Of a stretch of 64,000 bases of DNA, positions 18,862-27,982 are shown piece after piece. The stretch covers positions 82,561 through 146,560 of the forward strand of contig JAJCXO010000187.1 in assembly GCA_029263395.1 (NCBI GenBank), read 5' to 3'. Under the pieces are notes generated by a model that saw only the letters and a program-made list of their open reading frames with translations, did no database searches and was not told where the DNA came from. The DNA comes from Acidobacteriota bacterium. GTDB taxonomy: Bacteria > Acidobacteriota > Thermoanaerobaculia > Multivoradales > J023. Position numbers and translations under genes: made by a program. Numbering within the stretch: the first letter of the stretch is position 1; each line of letters begins with the position of its first letter.

Positions 18862-19335
18862 ATGACCTACCATCGTGACGACATAGGCCCAGCCCTGAAG
18901 GCGATGCGCAAAGCTCGCCGCCTGAAGCAGTTCGAAGTGGCACAGAAAATTGGTCGCTCAGAACCCAGCATCAGTCGACTCGAGCGAGCCGGTTCGAACC
19001 CCCAAGTATCGAACCTGCTGTCGTATCTGGACGCGCTCGGCGCCAACTTGCTCGACCTGCATCACCAGCTGACCCACCGGGACCCAGTCAGTTTGGTGCT
19101 CGAGCAGCAGGTGGCCCAAGGTGAGCAGCGACTGAGAGTGGAGCCGGCCTACCGTCAAATGGCGCGGGACCTGATCGAGCGTTTCGGTGGCACCGACCTG
19201 CCACCCGGCCTGCGCGCCTTGGCCGGCCTGCTCGACGAGCACGACGCGCGCCTGCGGGCGATCGAGGACCGGTTAACTCTGGGTAGCGAGGAGGGCGGAG
19301 CGGACGGAGCGGACAGTAGCCTGGTCGAGGGTTAG
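18862..19335 (+). CDS. XRE-family helix-turn-helix regulator
   Basis: This is a 157-aa protein. Residues about 8-65 are a Cro/C1 HTH (LKAMRKARRLKQFEVAQKIG, RSEPSISRLERAGSNPQVSN). The rest is helical with an acidic end. The last 63 bases overlap, on the opposite strand, the 3' end of the TPR gene. The repeats at 18557-18590 could be its operator. Confidence 0.8.
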   Translation: MTYHRDDIGPALKAMRKARRLKQFEVAQKIGRSEPSISRLERAGSNPQVSNLLSYLDALGANLLDLHHQLTHRDPVSLVLEQQVAQGEQRLRVEPAYRQMARDLIERFGGTDLPPGLRALAGLLDEHDARLRAIEDRLTLGSEEGGADGADSSLVEG

Positions 19336-20304
19336 CTCCGACGCCGCTTGATGCAGAACCTTGAGCGCCTTGTAGGCCTCGGTTTCGTTGCGGAGTGCCT
19401 GCAACACGCCAAACGACGACAGCGCCAGGGTGCGGGCACTGCCCGCATCTCCACGCTCGAGATGAACTTCCGCCAGATCCAACAACAGCAAGGCACGATC
19501 GTAGCCATCGGCACGTGCTTCGATGCCGACACGGGCGCGTTCGAGAGCGGCAACCGCGTTGTCGAGTTGGCCCAAACGCCGCATCAATTTGCCGACCAGC
19601 CAGTGCATCCGCAATTCCGTAAAGGTGCCAGCCTGCGTATAGCGCCCAGCTTCGGCTACATTCAGGGCGGCCGCCTGGAGTTCACGCCGACTGGAACTCA
19701 GCTCAAGGCGGGCAGCAGCTAGGTTGTAAACCGCCGAGAGATGGAATCGATCGCCGTTGTGTTGCAACAGCGTCAGAGCTTCTTCGGCATCGGCAGCGAC
19801 ACGAGCAAATTCGTAGAACCTGCCGTGAATCGCTGCTGACGAAATCAGGCGCTTGCCTAACTCTCGACCACCACGGGGCCGCCAATAAGCCATCACTGCA
19901 TCCATCATCTCGAAAGCTTCTGCTTTTCGGCGCTGATCGGCGCGCAGATAGGCCAACCGACGCAGCACTTCAGCGCGATTAAGAATATCTGACGCTGGTA
20001 ACACTCGGGCAGCGATGAGCAGCGCAGCTTCAGCTTCGTCAAACCGTGCCATCGCACGGCACGCAGAGCCGTAGGTCCACCAGGCAAGGGCGACCAATCT
20101 GGGCCATCGGGACTGCGGCGGTAATTTGGCTTGGGCTTCGAGGACTGTTTCAGCCACACCTACCGCTGCTGGCGGGTCCAAGAAACGAAGCTCCTCAGCA
20201 CGCAGAGCCACCGCCCGCACCAACGCGGGTGACGGCGCACCCTCTAGCACCTTGCGAGCACTCGCCTGATCGGCAATCACCCCTGCCTCGGCAATCCTTC
20301 CCAT
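19273..20304 (-). CDS. TPR-like helical repeat protein
   Basis: The protein has 343 aa from the ATG at 20304 (MGRIAEAGVIADQASARKVL). The body consists of paired helices with TPR-like residues: LVALAWWTYGSACRAMARFD followed by EAEAALLIAARVLP; LSAVYNLAAARLELSSSRRE; LLLLDLAEVHLERGDAGSAR. Such proteins bind protein partners. It is convergent with, and overlaps by 63 bases, the XRE gene. I infer that the two may be functionally linked, as XRE plus TPR pairs often are, but here they are not in one operon. Confidence 0.65.
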   Translation of the reverse strand: MGRIAEAGVIADQASARKVLEGAPSPALVRAVALRAEELRFLDPPAAVGVAETVLEAQAKLPPQSRWPRLVALAWWTYGSACRAMARFDEAEAALLIAARVLPASDILNRAEVLRRLAYLRADQRRKAEAFEMMDAVMAYWRPRGGRELGKRLISSAAIHGRFYEFARVAADAEEALTLLQHNGDRFHLSAVYNLAAARLELSSSRRELQAAALNVAEAGRYTQAGTFTELRMHWLVGKLMRRLGQLDNAVAALERARVGIEARADGYDRALLLLDLAEVHLERGDAGSARTLALSSFGVLQALRNETEAYKALKVLHQAASELTLDQATVRSVRSALLATQS

Positions 20305-20824
20305 AGGTGCCTGACGGTAGCAAAGTCTCCTACCGGGCTGCAAGCGAGCGGCGGCCGGTTCCCGGCTCGCCGCGATCTTAAAGAAGCATCTAGCCTTCTG
20401 GATCCATCAACGGACCATGACCTGCAATCACCGAAGTTTGCACGTGCATCAGGTTGCTCCAAATCAACCCGAGTCGTGGGCGGCGAAATTGCGGCCCTGC
20501 GCTCGGACCAAGGCCGATTCTCTCCTATTTGCCACCAACTTTACATTGAGCGCAAGTTCGGCGCATCCTGTGGGCATTCTGCACCCACCACACAGAGAAG
20601 ACTCGATTCTGAGCATCAAGTCGCCTTTGGGGCGGGCGAGAGATTTGCCCGATCGAACCAAAACCGGACATAGAGTCCTGAATTGCCCCGACACTCGGCA
20701 CGTTGAACGTTTCCGTCGAACGAAAGATCTGCCTGTTACAAGTTGATTCCTACTGCATATCTTTCGAATTCTCGGAAGGATCCGCAAGACCGAGACAAAT
20801 CTCTATTTATGGCGACAAGTCACG
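20305..20824. other. Intergenic region, no gene seen
   Basis: This is 520 bases between divergent genes. Both strands have medium-length open frames, but none shows protein-like composition or a ribosome site. It presumably holds the promoters for the TPR gene and the HTH gene at 20825. Confidence 0.3.
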
Positions 20825-21448
20825 TTGAATCAGAGCTTTACCTCACTTGAGCAGATCGCCGCCGATGTGGTACTCATGACCACCATGAGCATGTTCTCCG
20901 ACATCCTCAAGGAGATTGGCGGCGACTTTCTCTTCCAGATGATGCGTCGCGTAAACACCGAGAGTCAGGCCGTTTTCGCCAAGAAAACCGACCTGGGCGA
21001 GAGCAAGATCAGTGAATACAAGAACAGCAAAAGGTGCCCCACTACCGCCCTGGAAAAAATTTCGGAAGTCACCAACCTGAATGCTCATCAGCTCGGCTGG
21101 TTGATCGGCTACCTACTCGAGCAAACATATCGACCCCATCGCTTTGAGCTCTACAGTCGCGGGGACGACGCCAAGGCCGACGAGGTGCGCGAGCCGCACA
21201 TCCCCTATGGCAAGCCAACCCTCGAGGAGCGACTCGAGATGCTCCAGCGGCTCGACCTCAACAGACTCAACGTCAGCTCCGAGGATCGTATTGTCCTCGC
21301 CAGAACGTACAAGACCTTGCGGCAGACTTGCGAACGCACCCTGACGGCCCATCAGCAACTGGCGGCGGATCTGGAAGAGCTGATCAACGGATTCGAAGAC
21401 AGCATCCAGGCCGCGCGTCTGCGCCAGGCGCGGAACGCCAAGGATTGA
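20825..21448 (+). CDS. HTH-like regulator of unknown target
   Basis: The protein has 207 aa from a TTG at 20825; an in-frame ATG at 20876 would give 190 aa. No good ribosome site is visible for either. Residues about 50-95 (ESQAVFAKKTDLGESKISEY, then CPTTALEKISEVTNLNAHQL) look like a lambda-repressor type HTH with the recognition helix SKISEYKNSKR. The C-terminal half is a charged coiled region. A perfect inverted repeat lies 160 bases downstream (21609-21633). Confidence 0.6.
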   Translation: MNQSFTSLEQIAADVVLMTTMSMFSDILKEIGGDFLFQMMRRVNTESQAVFAKKTDLGESKISEYKNSKRCPTTALEKISEVTNLNAHQLGWLIGYLLEQTYRPHRFELYSRGDDAKADEVREPHIPYGKPTLEERLEMLQRLDLNRLNVSSEDRIVLARTYKTLRQTCERTLTAHQQLAADLEELINGFEDSIQAARLRQARNAKD

Positions 21449-21838
21449 CCCCAGACAGGGGATCGCGAGGGTAAAGGCAGTAGGGGCGCACGGCCGCGCG
21501 CCCGTCTGCCGAATCGGGCCGGGCACGAGACAACCTCGCCAAGAGACCGGGGCCACCAGTGTCTCTCTATGGCAAAGAAAAGATCCTCAAGACGGAGATC
21601 CAGGGTCAAATCTTGCCCTGCAAGGGCAAGATTGCCCCATCTTTCCCGAGATCTTTACCTTCCCGGGCATTGCTCTCTCAAATCTCTCCAGGGCAGAATA
21701 TTTTCTGTCACGAGACACCAGACGACGCAAACAAACAACTGGTGAGCGTGAAAATCACAGTTGTTGCCAACGCCAACGCCTGCTGTCTCTGACAAATAAA
21801 GGTTCTCGATTCCTCAAAATCGAAGAAAGGAGCTAGCA
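21449..21838. other. Intergenic region with one strong palindrome
   Basis: This is 390 bases without a convincing gene. A 77-aa frame at 21559-21792 has no protein-like features and spans the palindrome. The stretch just before 21839 gives the ribosome site AAAGGAG for the next gene. Confidence 0.3.
21609..21633. terminator. Perfect 11-bp inverted repeat
   Basis: AATCTTGCCCT and AGGGCAAGATT are perfectly complementary around the 3-base loop GCA. It is 160 bases after the HTH gene. No T run follows, so it may be an operator or an RNA stem rather than a classic terminator. Confidence 0.4.
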
Positions 21839-22207
21839 ATGCAACCAGTCCAACCCGACCTGAAGGAGATGAAAGCAGAGAGAACCCAATTCGACTTGAG
21901 TCTATTGGATGGCTGGGTCCCGATCAACGGATCCAGAGCGTCGGCAATCAGGGAACAGAAGATCGAAGGCCTGTGGACGGCACTCGAGATGACTGACCAC
22001 CTGGAAGCCTGCGAGACCGTGGCCGAGCTCGGCCGGATCGCGGAACCGTTCTCCGTGACGCCCGATCTCGACGTGCGCGGCAAGATCGTCTACGTGACGA
22101 TCGGCGCCGAGCACAAGGAAGTGACCCGGGCCGAATTCGAGTTTGCCCTCGAAGTCGACCGCCAACTTGGGGATGGCTCCAAATGCCAAGCCCTGGTCGG
22201 CAAATAA
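21839..22207 (+). CDS. Pterin-4a-carbinolamine dehydratase-like protein, catalytic motif lost
   Basis: The protein has 122 aa with AAAGGAG before the ATG. The C-terminal part follows the DCoH/PCD fold pattern: LWTALEMTDHLEACETVAEL, then EPFSVTPDLDVRGKIVYVTI, then VTRAEFEFALEVDRQL. In active dehydratases the second block carries His-His-Pro; here it reads S-V-T-P, so the catalytic histidines are absent. A non-enzymatic or binding role is likely. The assignment is by pattern only and moderately sure. Confidence 0.5.
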   Translation: MQPVQPDLKEMKAERTQFDLSLLDGWVPINGSRASAIREQKIEGLWTALEMTDHLEACETVAELGRIAEPFSVTPDLDVRGKIVYVTIGAEHKEVTRAEFEFALEVDRQLGDGSKCQALVGK

Positions 22208-22440
22208 CCCTTTGACCCGCCGGCGCCCTGCGGGGTCACGCACGAGATGGCGTACACCCCCCAACGGGCGCCGACGTCCCCCGAGGATCCCAGGTCTTGC
22301 TCGTCAGAAGGTCTGCTGGCGGGACCCGATCTTCGGCACAACTGAAGCCCCCGAACCGCTACCGGGCCGAAATCCCAACACGACCCGAACGGTTCGGGCT
22401 CCATCCAAATTTGTCTCGAACTTTCAAAGGAGAAAAAGCT

Positions 22441-23310
22441 ATGCCAAATAAAAACGTCAACATGCCTTCGAGAACGCTCATGAGTCGCCTGGTCTCTTGC
22501 CGGGTGGTGCTTTGGGCTCTCGGAACCCACGGGCCGCGATTGCTGGAGAAGGTCACCGGACCAACTCTGCGGTTCCTGCCAAGTGGTGTCGCCGATCTTT
22601 TCGGGCCACTCCCGGCCGACCTGGCTGAGTTGCTGCGATCCGCCCGCGATCTCATGATCCAAGCGGAGCGCACCCATCGCGACCAGACGGCACGCACCGC
22701 CTCGTTCCGCCGCCAACGGGACAGCTCAGCCAGCGGAGTGGCTCCGTTGGTCGCCGGTCTGCGGGACGCCTTTCGAGGCGTCTACGGTCCGGAAGCTGCT
22801 GAAGAAATCGGCTTTGCGCTGCGCACCCCGCAGCGGGCCGACGAGTTGTTCGAGCAAGCGGAGCACCTGCTCCAACGGCTCGGCAACGAGGAAGCAACCT
22901 TACCCGACTCCAGGTTCCGCACATTGACCTTCGACGTGATCGGATTAGCAACAGAGTTGCAGCCAAAGATCGCCGAGCTTGGCGAAGCGCTCGAAAACGT
23001 CAGCCGCGAAGCACGGCAAGCCGAAGCGACCAAAATCGCCAAGGACGAAGCTGTGCAAGCGTATGACCTCTCGTTCCTCTTGGCGGCGCGTACTGCCGAG
23101 ACGATGTTCAAGCTGGTCGATTTGCCGGAGATCGCCAGCCGCGTGCGGCCGTCGACTCGTCGCCCAGGTGTCACTGTCGAAGTGGCAACACAGCGACCGA
23201 CGGATGAGCCTGACGAGCCCACGGACTCCGATGGCGACACTCCCGACCCATCGCCGGACCTGCCGGATCTGCCGGACGAGGATCCTAACGAGCCCTCTGA
23301 TGTGAACTAG
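22441..23310 (+). CDS. Hypothetical protein with acidic proline/aspartate tail
   Basis: The protein has 289 aa. The ATG at 22441 has AAAGGAG eight bases upstream, so longer in-frame starts are rejected. The middle is helical (LAELLRSARDLMIQAERTHR, RTLTFDVIGLATELQPKIAE). The end is a Pro/Asp/Glu-rich tail (DEPDEPTDSDGDTPDPSPDL). I do not recognise a family. Two stem-loops follow immediately, the second with a seven-T run. Confidence 0.65.
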   Translation: MPNKNVNMPSRTLMSRLVSCRVVLWALGTHGPRLLEKVTGPTLRFLPSGVADLFGPLPADLAELLRSARDLMIQAERTHRDQTARTASFRRQRDSSASGVAPLVAGLRDAFRGVYGPEAAEEIGFALRTPQRADELFEQAEHLLQRLGNEEATLPDSRFRTLTFDVIGLATELQPKIAELGEALENVSREARQAEATKIAKDEAVQAYDLSFLLAARTAETMFKLVDLPEIASRVRPSTRRPGVTVEVATQRPTDEPDEPTDSDGDTPDPSPDLPDLPDEDPNEPSDVN

Positions 23311-23363
23311 GACAACACGGGTTGTCCCTGCGAGCCGCGGCGCTTTGCGTCGCGGCTTTTTTT
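23311..23363 (+). terminator. Double hairpin terminator
   Basis: The first stem GGACAAC/GTTGTCC (about 23311-23327) is followed by AGCCGCG/CGCGGCT (23333-23357) running into seven T. A close relative of the second hairpin and its flank occurs at 43695-43724. Confidence 0.8.
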
Positions 23364-23402
23364 CAACCTTCCCAGCGGAGCGGGGTCCCATCTTTAGCAG
23401 GC
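23361..23402 (+). repeat. Direct repeat, copy 1 (flanks zinc-finger gene)
   Basis: TTTCAACCTTCCCAGCGGAG and CGGGGTCCCATCTTTAGCAG are nearly the same as 25571-25611 on the other side of the zinc-finger gene, with about 36 of 41 bases matching. The repeat starts in the T run of the terminator. Confidence 0.75.
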
Positions 23403-23527
23403 GCTGTCTCGGTGATCGCATCGTTTTGGTTCTGAGAACAAAGAGAGCTCTCATTGGAGCCTGATCGTCAAACAACTACGATGAGATGTCATCTGAATCT
23501 CTCGACAACACTGCCTGGAGAGCTGTG

Positions 23528-25522
23528 ATGACTACGACGAGGGCAATGAATGATCTAGGGGAGCGAGCGATTCAGATCGCGGCTGCTTGGGCAGCACGGC
23601 AGTTCATCTCACGAAAGACCTTCAGAGCTTCGGTGATCTCGACCGAAGACGAGAGCCTGCGGTTCACCCGGATTCGATGGCTAGGACGGACCCGGCGGGT
23701 GAAAGTCTGCACGGCAGAAACTTCAAGCCGTTCTCGGAAGACGCTTCCTCCTCCAGATCCTTCGTCCGTCGATCCGTGGAACGCGCCTCAGACGCTGCCC
23801 GACGAGACACGCTGTCTCGTTCAGTGCTCAGCCTGTTCGGGAGCCAAGAGGGTCACCTGCCCGACATGCCAGGGCGCATCCTGGGTCCAATGTACTGAGT
23901 GCAGCGGTGGCGGGCGAGTGGTTTCCACGAGGACTGGAAAAGTGATCAACTGCAAGCGATGCAGAGGCAAGGGGCAGCGTCGATGCCGTTGCCGGAACGG
24001 AGTTGTCAAGTGCGAGATCTGCTCCGGGAAAGGCAAGGTCGAGCAGTGGCTGGAGATCGCAGAAGAGCGTTTTGTCCACGTCACTCAAAGCATACCGAAC
24101 CCGCTGAGTGAAGCTTTCGAGAGGGCTGGTGATCCGGAAGACTTTGACAGCGAACAGCGGTGGCCAGTGGCGCTTGGCCTGTCCTGGTCGGGTCAAGCGC
24201 TGGAAGCCGCACCGGCGGATGCTCGAGAGCTACTCCACCACTCGCCGAGTCTCGTCTGGCACGCAGCTTCGGGTGCCGATCGGCTGGATCGAATAGACGT
24301 CCAATCGTTTCGATCCGAGCTCTCGACCGTGACCTACCAGCTTTTTGGTCGCCCAGGTGAGATCGAGGTACCGATTTGGCAGGAGCACCCGTTGGAGTCG
24401 ACGGAGGCTTTGGCTCCGTTGACTCGCCGCCTATGGATTCTAGGGTCGGTTGCAGCAACCGCTTTGACCCTCGGCTTGGTGCTGACGTTCTGGTTCGGCT
24501 CACGCCACCCTTTCTACCTCGACACGCAAAACGCAACCTGGCTCTTGTGGCTCTCGACCTTTCTCGGGTTCCTGGTCATACCTCCCGTGTCAATGCTGGC
24601 TCCACCAGCTCCAACTCGCCGAAAGACCTGGCCGCTGGCTGCCCTGCCAGCCCTTTTGGTGGCTACCGCACTGGTGGCGCTCTCAGCGACTGGCCACCCG
24701 TCGGTCGAGCACGCTCGGGCGCTGATGCATGCCGGAGCTACCGGTAATGCGATCGCTGAATTGCGGGCAGGTGTCGAACTCGGTATCGATGTCGAGGCTG
24801 CCGAATTGCTTCACGATGAACTCCAAGTAGGCTTCGTTGAAGGGATCGTAGAAGCAAATGACGTGTGGATCGACATCGAATCACGCCACTTCTACACCGG
24901 GGCTGGACGTCAGCGAGCGGAAGCTCACGGCCTCGAGTTGACAGTCGGAGAGGCAGGCTCTCGCCTTGAAGAAGATGAAGATCCAGCCAGCGAAGCGCTA
25001 CTGAAGCTGATTCCCCCGAGGCTTCAGGATGAGGAGGATGTGCTGGATCTCTGGCGTCGCATTCACGAGTTGCGGGTGACTACAGGCTGGGCTGAGATCC
25101 GCTCGAGGCAATTAAGTCTTGCGACTCGAATGGCGGTGTGCGAGGCCATCGAGCCCGCTACGAGGTACCTCGAGGAATATGGCAACAGCCTGACCCAGTC
25201 GGCAGCACCGACTAAAGAGACGGTGGACCAACAGTGCGAGCGTTTGGCGGAGCAGCAACGCCAAGAAATCGATCGAGCGCAGCGCAGAGCGGAACAGGAG
25301 CGAGCGCGGCAGGAGCGTGAAGCCGAGCTGACGCAGAAACGTAAGGAGCAAGCCTACCTGTCCGCGGTGTGGGCATGGCAGCGCGCGCCGCTCCTGTGCC
25401 GAGACGGCACGATGTCGCCGTCCTGTGTCTGCGGGCAGGGATCTCGAAGAGGCTGCTGCTCCCACCACCGAGGGGTATCAGGTTGTTCACAGCGGCATCC
25501 CCAAAAACAAGACTTCCAGTAG
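23528..25522 (+). CDS. Membrane protein with DnaJ-type zinc fingers and DUF3761-like end
   Basis: The protein has 664 aa from ATG 23528 (GGAGAG seven bases upstream; an ATG at 23486 is also in frame). Residues about 95-175 contain repeated CxxC units: CSACSGAK, CPTCQGAS, CTECSGGG, CKRCRGKG, CRCR and CEICSGKG, a DnaJ-like zinc-binding region. Two to four membrane helices follow (ILGSVAATALTLGLVLTFWF, LLWLSTFLGFLVIPPVSMLA). Then come a soluble part, a coiled coil rich in Glu/Arg/Gln (QCERLAEQQRQEIDRAQRRA), and a Cys-rich end LLCRDGTMSPSCVCG...GCCSHHRGVSGC that resembles DUF3761. Function unknown. The gene is bounded by direct repeats. Confidence 0.75.
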   Translation: MTTTRAMNDLGERAIQIAAAWAARQFISRKTFRASVISTEDESLRFTRIRWLGRTRRVKVCTAETSSRSRKTLPPPDPSSVDPWNAPQTLPDETRCLVQCSACSGAKRVTCPTCQGASWVQCTECSGGGRVVSTRTGKVINCKRCRGKGQRRCRCRNGVVKCEICSGKGKVEQWLEIAEERFVHVTQSIPNPLSEAFERAGDPEDFDSEQRWPVALGLSWSGQALEAAPADARELLHHSPSLVWHAASGADRLDRIDVQSFRSELSTVTYQLFGRPGEIEVPIWQEHPLESTEALAPLTRRLWILGSVAATALTLGLVLTFWFGSRHPFYLDTQNATWLLWLSTFLGFLVIPPVSMLAPPAPTRRKTWPLAALPALLVATALVALSATGHPSVEHARALMHAGATGNAIAELRAGVELGIDVEAAELLHDELQVGFVEGIVEANDVWIDIESRHFYTGAGRQRAEAHGLELTVGEAGSRLEEDEDPASEALLKLIPPRLQDEEDVLDLWRRIHELRVTTGWAEIRSRQLSLATRMAVCEAIEPATRYLEEYGNSLTQSAAPTKETVDQQCERLAEQQRQEIDRAQRRAEQERARQEREAELTQKRKEQAYLSAVWAWQRAPLLCRDGTMSPSCVCGQGSRRGCCSHHRGVSGCSQRHPQKQDFQ

Positions 25523-25570
25523 CCGTCTCGCAAGGCGTAGGAGTGGACCGCTCTACGCTTTCGCGGACCT

Positions 25571-25611
25571 TTTCAACCTTCTCACCGGACCGGGGTCACA
25601 TCTTTAGAAGG
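25571..25611 (+). repeat. Direct repeat, copy 2
   Basis: TTTCAACCTTCTCACCGGAC and CGGGGTCACATCTTTAGAAG match the copy at 23361-23402. The sequence just before it (25550-25570) also resembles the terminator hairpin that precedes copy 1, so the repeated unit may be about 70 bases long. Confidence 0.75.
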
Positions 25612-25663
25612 TGATCCACCAATGATCGCACCCTTTGATCTAGACAACCCACGGAGGAGCCTC

Positions 25664-25810
25664 ATGCCAAACATTGGAGAGAAGCCAGGCAAAGGAACGT
25701 ACTGCTGCACAAAATGCGACTGGAGCGTCACTCTTGACGACGCCAGCGACAAGTTGCCGCCCTGCGGTAACTGCCCTAAGGGCACGAAGACTACCTACAA
25801 GAAGTGTTGA
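25664..25810 (+). CDS. Small zinc-ribbon protein
   Basis: The protein has 48 aa. The ATG at 25664 has GGAGGAG six bases upstream, better than the upstream in-frame ATG at 25622. The sequence has two CxxC pairs, CCTKC and CGNC, in GTYCCTKCDWSVTLDDASDK followed by LPPCGNCPKG. It is a rubredoxin-like zinc knuckle of the kind found in small stand-alone zinc-ribbon proteins. Role unknown. A long hairpin follows directly. Confidence 0.7.
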   Translation: MPNIGEKPGKGTYCCTKCDWSVTLDDASDKLPPCGNCPKGTKTTYKKC

Positions 25811-25816
25811 AGAGCC

Positions 25817-25858
25817 GATCGCCGGACCGAAGCGGCCTATCGGTTCGGGCCGGCGATC
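25817..25858. terminator. Long bidirectional hairpin between convergent genes
   Basis: GATCGCCGG pairs with CCGGCGATC, and after one mismatch CCGAA pairs with TTCGG, giving a 14-bp stem. It lies between the zinc-ribbon gene (+) and the SMC gene (-), where a shared terminator is expected. There is no T run on either side. Confidence 0.6.
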
Positions 25859-25903
25859 ATCTCGAAATCCAGTACCGATCCAACTCGAAACCCGATTCGA
25901 CTT

Positions 25904-27982
25904 TCAGCTACCAAAAGCCAGCTTACCGGGTTCCCAATCGTGCGGTGTGCACGTGACGCGGGAACTCTGGCCGTCCGCCTCTCGAGTAACCTCGATAGCC
26001 ATCAAAGAGCTGTCTTTGTGAGTCGGCCCGAGCTCGAGACACAGAAAATCGAAGAGTGATCTCTCGTGCACCGCAACAAAGAGTTGGCGGCCGGCATCGT
26101 GTGCCAGGGAGCGCAGAAGGCTCGCTACCTGAACGAGATGGAGATCGTCCATGTTCTGCACCGGATCGTCGAGCACGAGGCAGTTCATCTTGGGCTTCTC
26201 GATCAGGTTCAGAGCCAGGTAGAGTGTCAGCCCTGCCGTGTTCAGGTTTCCGGAGCTCAGGACTGAACCCAAGTGCTCAAAATCGTCGTCGATGCCACTC
26301 GCTTTGGCGCGAGTCCAGGAGCGCCGTTTGCCCAGCCAGCTAGCAGGGTCTGCAAGTTCCGGTGCAAAAGTCTCCCCGGGGGCTAGGCGACGGAAGAGAT
26401 TGCGCCAGAGATCGTTGAGTGGCTGAGCGAATACCTGACGCAGAAGATCTTGGCGTATCTCACCTGCAATCTTCCGAATACTCTTTGCAGTCTTCACAAC
26501 CTTGCCGATACCCGCGGTGGCCCGGTCAATTTCGTTTTGCCGTTGCTCCAATTCGGTTCTCGTGCGGTCGAGGTTGGACCGCTCCCGAGCTATCGCTTCA
26601 GCCTCGTAGAGCGCAGGATCGAGTTGCCCAAGGTCATTGGCGCTACGTTGCAGCTTTTGCCCCTCCAGCCGGCTTCGAATCGCGACAAAGTGCGTCTCGA
26701 GGCGAGCCATCAGCTCCGCTGGAGTTCCAGTGTCCTGCCGACTCTCGATTCCGACTTTCTCTGCCAGGTCTCGGAGTGCCCTTTCTGCTTCAAAGCGCTG
26801 CTCGCCCGGGCGTTCCGTCTCTTCTAACGTCCGGCTGCTCGCGTCAAGCGTTTCAACATTTTCACCAGCCAACATGTCAACTGCCGATGTGACACTCGGA
26901 CGCGTCGTCGCCATTCGCTCAATTTCGGCATCAACCCGCTGAGCCAAACTCCCCTGATTTAGCTCACCGAAATCTCGCCCACAAACGGGGCAGTCGTCGC
27001 CCTCGAGGTGCTTCCGCACCAGTCGCAGCACCTCCACTAAATCGCTGCCACCGGCGACTCCCAATGCTGCTTCGTCGTCGAACTGGCGGCTCTTCCGATC
27101 AGAACCGAGGTTGGAAGGGACTTGTGGAAGTTGGGGTGCAGTCAGGATCTCCTTCAGCGAAGCCAGGCGGCCCTCGCGCCTAGCGAGGCTCTGTTTCTGA
27201 CTATCGAGCTGTCGCTGTTTTGCTTGTTGTTTTGAACGAATAGCCTCTCGGGTCTGGCGCAATGTGGAAACAATGTCCTCCTTTTGGGCACCTGAATCCA
27301 GCGCGACGCCAACTGCCAACTCTTGCAAAACCTCATTGTTCTTACGCTCGCGAGCTGTCAGCTTCTCCCAATCACCCTGCCACCTCTTTTTGTCCTGCTC
27401 CAGACGTTTACCGGCATCAACTACCCAGCGAGACTCCTCACACGCCTTGCGTACATTACGGATATCTCCTGCGACTCCGAGGCCTTGCTCTAGATTGTCT
27501 AGTTGGTTTCGCCCTAGAACCTCTGAAAGGAAACGAACTAGAGGTATCTCGTCACTCTTGGGACTCGACTTCTGGTAATCATTAACCAGTCGACTCAAGC
27601 GATTCTGGGGCAGACAGCATCGGTCTCTAAAGTACTCTTGATCCTCGGGGAGGATAGTAAAAGTAGATATCTCGCCATTCTCCGGCTTCAAAGCTAAGAG
27701 CTGCTCCGCAGTCCCGTTATCGTCGATATACCGTAAGCGAGTCGTTGTCGGCTTGGAGGGATCCGCGTATACATTTCTGAGGCAGCGAGGGTAGTCTTTT
27801 TCAAAACGGGCGAGATCCTCGACATGGCCCGTAACAGCAAACTCCAACGCGCTGACCAGGCTCGACTTGCCAGAGCCGTTGGCGCCGTGTACAAGCACAA
27901 TATCTGCGTCGAGCGGGATTGTATGCCGCCCTCTGAAGAGGCGAAAATTGTTGAGCTCTAGCTCTAGTAGTCGCTGGATCAT
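25904..27982 (-). CDS. lmuB: SMC/Rad50-like ATPase of a Lamassu (ABC-3C) defence operon
   Basis: This is a 692-aa protein. The N-terminal Walker A is GANGSGKS (33-40). Long coiled coils flank a zinc hook CPVC (331-334). The C-terminal half carries the ABC signature LSSGNLNTAGLTLYLALNL and Walker B NCLVLDDPVQNMD, with a D-loop and the H-loop-like FVAVHERSLFD. The size and layout fit LmuB of Lamassu or the ATPase of ABC-three-component systems, which sense foreign or unusual DNA ends and switch on an effector. Its ATG overlaps the stop of the preceding gene by four bases, so it is the last gene of a coupled operon. The gene symbol is by analogy. Confidence 0.8.
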   Translation of the reverse strand: MIQRLLELELNNFRLFRGRHTIPLDADIVLVHGANGSGKSSLVSALEFAVTGHVEDLARFEKDYPRCLRNVYADPSKPTTTRLRYIDDNGTAEQLLALKPENGEISTFTILPEDQEYFRDRCCLPQNRLSRLVNDYQKSSPKSDEIPLVRFLSEVLGRNQLDNLEQGLGVAGDIRNVRKACEESRWVVDAGKRLEQDKKRWQGDWEKLTARERKNNEVLQELAVGVALDSGAQKEDIVSTLRQTREAIRSKQQAKQRQLDSQKQSLARREGRLASLKEILTAPQLPQVPSNLGSDRKSRQFDDEAALGVAGGSDLVEVLRLVRKHLEGDDCPVCGRDFGELNQGSLAQRVDAEIERMATTRPSVTSAVDMLAGENVETLDASSRTLEETERPGEQRFEAERALRDLAEKVGIESRQDTGTPAELMARLETHFVAIRSRLEGQKLQRSANDLGQLDPALYEAEAIARERSNLDRTRTELEQRQNEIDRATAGIGKVVKTAKSIRKIAGEIRQDLLRQVFAQPLNDLWRNLFRRLAPGETFAPELADPASWLGKRRSWTRAKASGIDDDFEHLGSVLSSGNLNTAGLTLYLALNLIEKPKMNCLVLDDPVQNMDDLHLVQVASLLRSLAHDAGRQLFVAVHERSLFDFLCLELGPTHKDSSLMAIEVTREADGQSSRVTCTPHDWEPGKLAFGS

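Noticed and set aside
21559..21792. 77-aa + strand ORF starting at GTG
   Set aside because: It spans a perfect palindrome and has no protein-like features or ribosome site.
25904..27982. Reading the SMC-like gene as a RecF or RecN repair protein
   Set aside because: The central CPVC zinc hook and the coupled SIR2 and middle genes fit Lamassu/ABC-3C better than repair proteins.
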